A stretch of 64,000 bases of DNA, taken from the NCBI RefSeq assembly GCF_016902615.1, contig NZ_JACJMB010000007.1:1-64000 (forward strand). Reading direction: 5' to 3'. The DNA is from Collinsella tanakaei (GTDB taxonomy: Bacteria; Actinomycetota; Coriobacteriia; Coriobacteriales; Coriobacteriaceae). The translations under genes were made by a program, and so were the position numbers. Under the pieces are notes generated by a model. The model was given only the letters and a program-made list of their open reading frames with translations, had not been told where the DNA came from and ran no database searches. Position 1 is the first letter of the stretch. Every line of letters begins with the position of its first letter. Below, piece after piece: positions 55,752-63,000 of the stretch.

Positions 55752-56258
55752 ATGGTTTCACGTGACACATCGAGAAAGCCGACCGCTCGGCGCATCGCAA
55801 TAATTGGCGCACTGCTTGTCGCGCTTATCTGCCTCGGATGCCTCATCTGGCGCTTCGTGGGCACAGACAGGGGGCAGGTTGGCACCACCATCGGCGATTA
55901 CGAAGGACTGACCCGCGAGGAGATCATTGAGGAGCTCAACCGGTCAGCACGCGAAAACATGATGACCATCTCAGTTGCCCCGAACGCAACGATTCAGGCT
56001 GACGGCACGGTCAGGGTGAACGTCATCAACGTTTCCGAGAACAGGTTCGCCCAGCGATTCTCAATCATTCAGAACGACGAGGTTCTCTACACATCGGACC
56101 AGCTGAATCCGGGACGAAAGATTGAAACCTGCCACGTGAACGGATTGGAACCTGGGTCCGCCAGCATCGAAATCCAAGCCGTCGACCAGGAAACAGGTGA
56201 AGATCACGGCAGCCCCATGCGGGTCAACATCGCGGTCAATGAGGCATCAGCCTCGTAA
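55752..56258 (+). CDS. Membrane-anchored accessory protein of the adhesin locus
   Basis: A 168-aa protein with one N-terminal helix (IAIIGALLVALICLGCLIW) and an extracytosolic domain of about 130 residues (TREEIIEELNRSARENMMTISV, then an FQ/IQ-rich beta domain ending NVINVSENRF ... RVNIAVNEA). The beta part resembles an immunoglobulin-like domain such as in surface-assembly proteins; no name can be given. Its start lies within 12 bp of the stop of the adhesin, and its AAGGAG is inside that gene's end, so the two are co-expressed. The in-frame ATG at 55740 is less likely. Confidence 0.72.
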   Translation: MVSRDTSRKPTARRIAIIGALLVALICLGCLIWRFVGTDRGQVGTTIGDYEGLTREEIIEELNRSARENMMTISVAPNATIQADGTVRVNVINVSENRFAQRFSIIQNDEVLYTSDQLNPGRKIETCHVNGLEPGSASIEIQAVDQETGEDHGSPMRVNIAVNEASAS

Positions 56259-56304
56259 TCAGGCATCGGTAACCGACGATGCCGCGAAGAGAAAGGGATT
56301 GACC

Positions 56305-56913
56305 ATGAAAGAACAGATGCATCGAGCTTTGCGACGTTGCACCGCTTGCGCCTGCGCGCTCAGCGCATCGGCGGCGCTCCTCGCCCCGGGAGCGGCATTC
56401 GCTGCATTCTCAGATGACGGCGATAAGAACACAACAGAGGTAACCGTTGCGGCAGCGGATGGCAACCTAGAATTTACTGTCCCCACCGTCATTGCCTTTG
56501 CCGCCATGCCGGACGGTAAGCTTCAAGCGGCGAATCCCGAAAACCTTGTAATCGAAAACCGCTCGATTTTCGCCATCCACGTAACCAATATGGCGGTGAG
56601 CGCTGAATCGCCCTGGACGCTTGTAGAGGAAGCAACGACATCTGGCGTCAACAATTCAATCAGCTTTAAGGTTGGTCCAAACATGAATGCCAGATCCGCA
56701 TACGAAGCGTCTCACCCAGGTGGAATCGACCTGTCGGGAGATGCAGCTTGGGATATGGGATTTGCTAATTCAGAAAGCTCATCGCTCGAACTGAATGCGG
56801 CGGGCAATATCTCAAACACGACGCAGGATCTCTCCCTCGATGGCGGCGTAAAGGCGGCGACGATCACGTGGACCATCGAGGCTGGTCAGCACCATGATGC
56901 GCAGAGCAGCTAG
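56305..56913 (+). CDS. Exported surface-locus protein A with VPT module
   Basis: A 202-aa secreted protein with a Sec signal (RRCTACACALSASAALLAPGAAFA). The mature part has a domain (about residues 45-100) with EFTVPTVIAFAAMPDGKLQAANPENLVIENRSIFAIHVTNM. This is clearly related to the C-terminal domain of the protein at 57285-58583 (RVPTTVACTLLPSGEVVTN ... IENRSSIPVRTSSI). The end TITWTIEAGQH is similar to pilin or spore-coat-like exported proteins. It has no sorting signal or transmembrane end. AAAGGGA lies a few nt before the ATG at 56305. It overlaps the next gene by 20 bp. Confidence 0.75.
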   Translation: MKEQMHRALRRCTACACALSASAALLAPGAAFAAFSDDGDKNTTEVTVAAADGNLEFTVPTVIAFAAMPDGKLQAANPENLVIENRSIFAIHVTNMAVSAESPWTLVEEATTSGVNNSISFKVGPNMNARSAYEASHPGGIDLSGDAAWDMGFANSESSSLELNAAGNISNTTQDLSLDGGVKAATITWTIEAGQHHDAQSS

Positions 56914-57256
56914 CCTCCGAGATATCGCTGCCCGGATTTGCCTGATTGCTGGATGCGCACCACTTCTCTTCGGCGCACAGCCAGCGTGGGCGGGGCAGAC
57001 GGTCACACCAAACATCACACCCGACTCGGGATCAGGCGCAACCGATGTCACCATCACCGGCGTCGATTCGCCGCAAACCGACCAGGACAAGGCGACCTCG
57101 TCGAAACCCGCAACGACGGGAAACGCCAGCAGCCCAACTGGTGACCTGGCGCAGACCGGCGTCAACAACCCTCTCGCCATGCTCGCTATCGCCGCATGCG
57201 GGTCATGTGCGCTCTTCGCAGCGACATCGGAAAGCCCATCGCGTCAGCGCCAGTAA
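56894..57256 (+). CDS. Small LAQTG-anchored surface protein
   Basis: 120 aa. Signal peptide (ICLIAGCAPLLFGAQPAWA), then a 45-residue Thr/Ser/Asp-rich stalk. The sorting signal follows: LAQTG (85-89), a helix (NPLAMLAIAACGSCALFAA) and a basic SPSRQRQ tail. LAxTG is the substrate form preferred by class E sortases in high-GC Gram-positives. The start ATG overlaps the preceding gene by 20 bp (reading a different frame), so the two are tightly linked. It has no independent domain. It may be a base or cap of the adhesin fibre or a wall anchor. Confidence 0.75.
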   Translation: MMRRAASLRDIAARICLIAGCAPLLFGAQPAWAGQTVTPNITPDSGSGATDVTITGVDSPQTDQDKATSSKPATTGNASSPTGDLAQTGVNNPLAMLAIAACGSCALFAATSESPSRQRQ

Positions 57257-57284
57257 CCAAACCGGAAGGAAAGGGGACCGCTTC

Positions 57285-58583
57285 ATGAATCGAATCATTC
57301 ACACGACCCGTGGGGCGGTCCTCCTCCTCGCTTGTCTGCTCGCAATCGCTTTGCAGCCGATAAGCTCTTACGCCAGCGACCTTGCCGATATCGCCGACTA
57401 CTATGGGCTCCGACCTCCCGTCGACGCCACTCCTCGAACCATGTCCCTTGCACGCACCATAGAGGAGAGTCCGACCGGCATATGGATCCAGGATGACTCA
57501 GAGGTCATCAACGGGGCAAAGCAGGTAAACGAGTACCGCATCGCGGCAGAGCCTGACGATCAGGGCAACATCTTGATCGAAATCAAAACGACCATTTATA
57601 ACATCAGCCTCCCTACCGTCATGTGGACCACGACGAAAACCATTTATTGCGACGGCGTTGAGGTTGCATCTATTCCTGAGAATAGAGAGGAGGCCGGTAA
57701 GGGCGAAAGCATTAGCCAAGGCACCTCCTTCCGACTCTCCAAGGGCGGCGTGCACCACATCACAAGTATCGAGATACCGTTTCGCGGCGGCACGCAAACG
57801 AAGGCGGGGTGGGACTTCTACGTCTATGTCCCCTATGTCATTACTCCGAGCGTCACCGAGGGCGGGAGCATCAATCCCGACAAACCGACCTATGCGAAAC
57901 CGGGCTCATCCTTTGCTTGCACCATCACACCAGACGCTGGATACCGCACCGAGCAGGTCCTCATCGATGGCACGCCCTATGGACCGATTTCGTCGTTCAC
58001 GTTCAACAACGTCGATGATGATCATTGCGTCGCCGCAACATTCACCAAGGTCTGGACAGTCGTCTTCCTCGACCGCGACGGCGTTGAACTCGATCGCGTC
58101 GTTGTCGATGATGGTGCAGATGCAGCACCGCCCGCTATACCCGATATCGAGGGGTATGCCTCCTGCGGTTGGGATCAGGATCTGACGCAGATACACAGCG
58201 ACATGGTCGTGCAGCCCGTCTACGAACCGGTCATCACGGTTCGCGTACCGACGACAGTCGCATGTACGCTTCTCCCGTCAGGAGAGGTTGTCACAAACGA
58301 TAGTTACGCCATCGAGAATAGGTCGTCAATCCCCGTGCGCACCTCCAGCATCGAGGTGTTGCAACAGGCGCCGAACACCGCAGTCGAACTGCTTGACGGC
58401 GAAAGCGTTGCGTGGTCGACCGAAGACGGGGGACCAGGGTTCTCGATCGATGCCAACGCTTCCAAGAACCTCACCTGGAACGTCGCACCGTTTGACGCAG
58501 AGCTCAACGCCGAACTTATCGCCGCAGCAGCTCAATCACCCCAAGAACTCTGCTTGGTGAGTTTCACGTTCGAGGCGGAATAG
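57285..58583 (+). CDS. Exported surface-locus protein B with bacterial repeat and VPT module
   Basis: 432 aa with a Sec signal (GAVLLLACLLAIALQPISSYA). A beta-rich N-terminal half carries DDSEVINGAKQVNEYRIA and TTIYNISLPTVMWTTTKTIYC. A Flg_new/bacterial-repeat unit lies near 190-300 (GGSINPDKPTYAKPGSSFACTITPDAGY, VVFLDRDGVELDRVVV). The C-terminal 125 residues hold a VPT module (RVPTTVACTLLPSGEVVTNDSYAIENRSS) like that of protein A. There is no sorting signal or membrane end. The ATG at 57285 follows GGAAAGGGG. Two cysteines per module could form disulfides. It directly abuts the sortase gene. Confidence 0.75.
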   Translation: MNRIIHTTRGAVLLLACLLAIALQPISSYASDLADIADYYGLRPPVDATPRTMSLARTIEESPTGIWIQDDSEVINGAKQVNEYRIAAEPDDQGNILIEIKTTIYNISLPTVMWTTTKTIYCDGVEVASIPENREEAGKGESISQGTSFRLSKGGVHHITSIEIPFRGGTQTKAGWDFYVYVPYVITPSVTEGGSINPDKPTYAKPGSSFACTITPDAGYRTEQVLIDGTPYGPISSFTFNNVDDDHCVAATFTKVWTVVFLDRDGVELDRVVVDDGADAAPPAIPDIEGYASCGWDQDLTQIHSDMVVQPVYEPVITVRVPTTVACTLLPSGEVVTNDSYAIENRSSIPVRTSSIEVLQQAPNTAVELLDGESVAWSTEDGGPGFSIDANASKNLTWNVAPFDAELNAELIAAAAQSPQELCLVSFTFEAE

Positions 58584-59336
58584 ATGATGCGACTCATTCG
58601 GCGCGCCATCCACATGGGCGCCCTGTTCATCAGCGTGGTCTGTGTCATGTCGATCGCGATCCTCTTCGCTCGCAGCATCATCAGCGAGCGGGCGTATGAG
58701 AACCTTCGCGCAGCCAGTCTGTTTGATGCGTCATCGCGTGCCGGACAACCAGATAGCGCACCACAGGACGCGATCACTGAGCACATTGCCGCATGGCTTG
58801 AGGTGGAAGGAACGCATATCTCCTACCCTGTCGTCCAACCCGTCGCGAATCTCCCCCGTGACTGGTACCTCTCCCATAATGTTTGGGGAGAATGGGATCC
58901 CCTAGGGTGCCCCTACCTCGACCGGCGTTGCGACCTCACAGGACAGCACCTTATGGTGTTCGGTCACCATATGCAAGGAACCGACCAGATGTTCAGCGAG
59001 CTTTCCGAGACCCGTCAGCAAGAGGTGTTCGACAGCATCGGGGCGGCAACATGGGACACTCGAAACGGCACGGCAACAACATTCGATCCCCTCTTCGCCT
59101 TGAGCGTCGATGCATCGGATTCGGAAATCCAACGATTCACCTTTGCCAACGAGGGCGAGATGCGCTCTTGGCTCATCAGCCTGTCAAAGCGCGCCGAGGC
59201 CACCTCGCCCGATGCCAAGACGCTCATCGAGCGCGCAGCGCGCGTCCTCACGCTTGTCACCTGCTCGGAAGCGCAAGCGGGCGGAAGAACCAGAACCCTT
59301 ACAGTGTTTGTTTCGCCGGATACAGCATCACGATAG
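58584..59336 (+). CDS. Class B-like sortase
   Basis: A 250-aa membrane transpeptidase that would link the sorting signals of the LDQTG and LAQTG proteins to peptidoglycan or to each other. One N-terminal helix (ALFISVVCVMSIAILFA) precedes the catalytic domain. The core has YLSHNVWGEWDPLGCPYLDRRC, which is the class B equivalent of the SxNGxxFLD region. MVFGHHM holds the catalytic His (about 128). TLVTCSE holds the catalytic Cys227, and Arg235/237 lies in GGRTRT. TxTC with a GHHM-type His is class B. It is the last gene of the locus, so it is the likely enzyme for it. The stop TAG of the previous gene abuts its start. Confidence 0.85.
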   Translation: MMRLIRRAIHMGALFISVVCVMSIAILFARSIISERAYENLRAASLFDASSRAGQPDSAPQDAITEHIAAWLEVEGTHISYPVVQPVANLPRDWYLSHNVWGEWDPLGCPYLDRRCDLTGQHLMVFGHHMQGTDQMFSELSETRQQEVFDSIGAATWDTRNGTATTFDPLFALSVDASDSEIQRFTFANEGEMRSWLISLSKRAEATSPDAKTLIERAARVLTLVTCSEAQAGGRTRTLTVFVSPDTASR

Positions 59337-59355
59337 GCCGCAAGCTCTATGCAAC

Positions 59356-59532
59356 TCAGGACGCATCGGCCGCCGAAGCCTCACCGGACTCCGCGGCGAC
59401 CTCCGCCGCATGCACGGACTCAGGTGTCGACCCCTTGATGCCGACAAAATACGCAAGGCCGAGTCCCAAGGCGACGGCGATGACAATCCCAACCAGATAG
59501 AGTACCCAATGTCTCCTGATGAATGAGAACAC
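59356..59532 (-). CDS. Small single-helix membrane protein
   Basis: 58 aa: a short N-terminus (FSFIRRHW), one helix (VLYLVGIVIAVALGLGLAYFV) and an acidic/Ala tail. I chose GTG at 59532, 4 nt after GGGAGG; ATG at 59550 is another option. It is convergent with the sortase, its stop being 19 bp from that gene's end. No function is recognised. Confidence 0.5.
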   Translation of the reverse strand: MFSFIRRHWVLYLVGIVIAVALGLGLAYFVGIKGSTPESVHAAEVAAESGEASAADAS

Positions 59533-59663
59533 AAGCCCTCCCGAAGTCATCTTCCATGCACCGTATACTACCAGCAATCCTCGCCGCCCAGCGTTCCATG
59601 GCAGGCACACTTCGGAAAAACGAGATGCAGCCCATATGGAGACGGACGTACGCTGCAGAGTCT

Positions 59664-59683
59664 ATACCCTGATTTTTGGGTAT
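59664..59683. promoter_or_regulatory. CsoR/CstR-like operator before the glutaredoxin gene
   Basis: ATACCC, 8 bp, GGGTAT: a near-palindrome of the type bound by CsoR/CstR-family (metal or persulfide) repressors. It is 45 bp upstream of the glutaredoxin ATG. No such repressor gene is in the window. Confidence 0.4.
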
Positions 59684-59728
59684 GAGAGCCACATCACGCT
59701 CATGTTCCCGAAACGAGAGGAGACCAGC

Positions 59729-59974
59729 ATGGCCGAAACCTCATATGAGCTGTACATCATGCCCGGATGCCCGTACTGCCGTCGTGTGACAACATGGCTC
59801 GACGAGCACGGTATCAACATTCCCCTGAAGGACATCACCACGGATCACGATGCGGAGCAAACCCTTATTGCGGTAGGTGGCAAGCGCCAGGTGCCCTGCT
59901 TGTTCATCGATGGCGTCCCCCTCTACGAATCCGCCGACATCATCGAGCATCTCAGCAAGATATTCGACTGCTAG
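59729..59974 (+). CDS. Glutaredoxin-like thiol oxidoreductase
   Basis: An 81-aa thioredoxin-fold protein with a CPYC active site in YIMPGCPYCRRVTTW near residue 14. The cis-Pro motif is KRQVPCLFIDG and the C-terminal part DIIEHLSKIF. It fits a one-domain glutaredoxin and would reduce disulfides or mixed thiol adducts in the cytosol. AGAGGAG lies 7 nt before the ATG at 59729. It has a possible CsoR/CstR-like operator and a strong terminator, so it is a single-gene unit. In a genus that lacks glutathione, its physiological thiol partner is uncertain. Confidence 0.9.
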   Translation: MAETSYELYIMPGCPYCRRVTTWLDEHGINIPLKDITTDHDAEQTLIAVGGKRQVPCLFIDGVPLYESADIIEHLSKIFDC

Positions 59975-60010
59975 CAGATCGACCGCGCACAACATTTTCG
60001 GTAGATATGA

Positions 60011-60049
60011 GAAAGCGGTCGCATCCCCTAAAGGATGCGACCGCTTTTC
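60011..60049. terminator. Bidirectional terminator between glutaredoxin and the M28-like gene
   Basis: A 15-bp stem AAAGCGGTCGCATCC/GGATGCGACCGCTTT with a 6-nt loop. T runs on both strands make it work in both directions. Confidence 0.9.
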
Positions 60050-60068
60050 ATGTACCGATGCGCTGTTC

Positions 60069-63000
60069 CTACGAACGGCGAATGACCTCGGTAATCACAT
60101 CGGCAGCAAGTGCGATGTTCGACGTGTCGACGTTCAGCGAGATGTCCTCTTGGCTGTGCGAGCACGCTAAGCTCGGTCCCTCGACACCAGCAAGCGTGCA
60201 AGCACGCAAGCTCATCTCCATCGCCGCGTGCGCGTCCGTGTCGAGATACGGCATATCGACGGACCCGATCTCGTGGTGGAAGTCAGACGATACGCGCGAG
60301 ATGAGACCCATGATGCGCTTATCGCCCTTGAGGACCCGGCGCTCGCCCTCCGTCTTCAGCATGGCCAGACGACCGGCGCCGATGCACTCGAGGTTGATCA
60401 GGAACACACCGCGCAGCTTGTCACGATGCGCATCGAGGAACTCGCGGATACCGGCGTTGCCGTTCTCGGACGATCCAGTTGCCACGAACCAGATGTCGTG
60501 TCCGAGTAGCTCATCGTCGCCCAGCGAGGCGACAGCACCGCGCAGCTCGTCCTCGGTGAGGGTACCGTCGCTCGCGGCGCCACCCTTCCAGCTGTCGTCG
60601 CCGTTGAACTTATCCCACGAGCCGATATTGCGACCGGAGCTCTTGGCATCATAGTCGTCATCGACGCCGAGCCACTCGCTCATGCTTTCCTCGTCACGCT
60701 TCTTCTTGCGTCCGAACAGACCGCCGAGGCCGCGCCTCTTCTTGCCCTGCGTCGGCGAGGGAGCAGAAATGGTCTCGAAGGAGCCAGACGAGGGCTTCGG
60801 GGTTTCCTCAGAGCTCACAACCGTGAACTGAGCCGTTCCGCCCTTTGCACTCGAAGAGGTGACCGAGCTGCTCGAGCTCGCCAGCGGGTCGATCTTCGCC
60901 GCCGCAGGATCGGGCAGGTCGAACAGGGGCGAACGGCTGCGATTCTGCGGGACGGCATCGCCGGTCGGCGTGATATCCGGCAGCTTAATGGAGCGCTGAC
61001 GGCGCTGCGGGATATCATGCTCGATCTCGGACATGATCGAATCGACCGTCTCGGTCTCTCGCGGAGCCTCAGGTACATCGGGTACGGCGGGCATGGTTCG
61101 ATCGATGACGCTCGCCATATCGAACAGCTGCGTGCTGCCCGCCAGCGGCTTCTCCGCAGATTCGGGAGCAGTCTCGTCCGTCTCGACAAGCGGCAGGTTC
61201 GGTATGCTGCGAATCTCGTGACGCACGGGCTCGGAAGCCGGCACGGGCTCGGTTTCGGCAACGGGTACAGAGACGGGTTCGGGCTCGATGGCGGCGACAT
61301 CCTGATCAGAAGCCGCGGTTTCAACCGCGGTGACTTCGGGGGTCTCGTCAATCTGAACAGGCTCGGGCACAGCAACCTGGTCGAAGACGAGCTCCTCGAC
61401 CGTCTCCACGGGCTGCTCAGCGGAATCCTCGACAGAAATCTCGGAAAGCTCGGGCTCAGGCTCGGCAACGTCAGAGGGCTCATCGGTAAGCACCGGAACC
61501 TTGAACTCGACGGTGTGGTCAAGGTGGGGCTGACCGTCCTCCGTCGCGCCGAAGACGACTTCGTCCCCATCGACCACCTCGGCAGAATCATCCTCTTCGT
61601 CAACGGGTTCGTAGATAGCCTCCATGATGTCGAGATCCTCGGCGAGGGGCTCGAAATCGAACATCGACTCATCGAAATCGATGTCCTCGACGGGCTGTTC
61701 CTCCTCCTCGTCGGCCTCCTCGGTCTGCTCCGTTTCAGCCTCCTCCGTCTGCGCAGGCTCCTCGACAGCCTCCTCATCGGCATCATCGAGAATCTCGACG
61801 TCAGCCTCTTCGATAACAGGCTCCACGTACTCGGTCTCGATGGCGTCGGGATCGGAGAGCGCGGCCATGACAGCCGTGGCGTCAGGCTCGACCGCAGCAG
61901 CGGACGCATCGTCGACAGCACCGATGGTCCACGATCCGTCTTCCTGCTGCTCGAACGGCAGATGCTCCACGTTCACGTTCGAGAAGGGGCTGTAGAGCTT
62001 CTCCTCTGCGTCGCCATCCGCATCGGGACCGGCAGCAAAGGGGTCGACCTCGTTGGTCTGTACCTCGGTAACCTCGGGCTCCTCCACCTCTTCATAGCTA
62101 CAGGTATCCTCGGCGACGTACTCCTCACCGGCATCCTGCTCGGCGACCTCAGGGTCCTCGGCAGACTCCTCGAGCTGCTCGTAGGATTCGACCTCAGCGT
62201 CATCTTCGGTTTCGACCTCATCCTCGATGGCGTCATCGTCGTCGGCAGCGAATTCGTCGTACTCCTCTTCGTTTTCCACCTCGTCGACAGGGAACATATC
62301 CTCCTCGTCGATCTCGGCATCCTCGCCCTCATCCTCGTCGAGGACCTCGTCGTACAGCGCCTCCTGGGCTTCGTCGTAGTCGTACGCATCGTCATCGGTA
62401 GGCTCGCCATCGTCGACGGAGGCATCCTCGTCACCGTCTGTGACGACAATCTCGTCCTCGTCGTAGTCTTCAGAGTCATCCTCGTCATCGACGGTCTCGA
62501 AGATGGCCTCCATCGGCACATCGAGATCGTCCTCCCAGGCGTCCTCGTCCTCATCCTCGTCGGGAACATACACAGCAGCGTCCTGCTGACCATACGTCGA
62601 GGCCGTGTAGCCGGGAACGTCGACCTCCTCATAGCCCATAGGAGCCCCATCGGCCCCCTCTTCATAGGCGTCGTACGCATCGTCCGCCTCAGCCTCGGCT
62701 GCGTAGTCGTATGCCTCCTCAGCGGGAGCGGCCACATCGGATTCGAAGTCGTCCTCCTCAGCGTACGCTGCGGGCGCAACAGGCTGCTGAACCTCAGCGA
62801 CCGGGGCGACATCGATGGGGGCAGACGGAGCAACAGGGGCGGAATCGAGCACCGGTTCAGAAACGGGCTGTGGAACCGGCACGTCCGCGATGGCGCGAGG
62901 CGCCTGCTCGGCAACCGGAGCTGCCGGGACCGCAGCGCTGGCTGCAGGCACAGGCGCGGGCTCGAGCACAGGCTCGGGCTCGAGCTTCGGCGCGGTCTGA

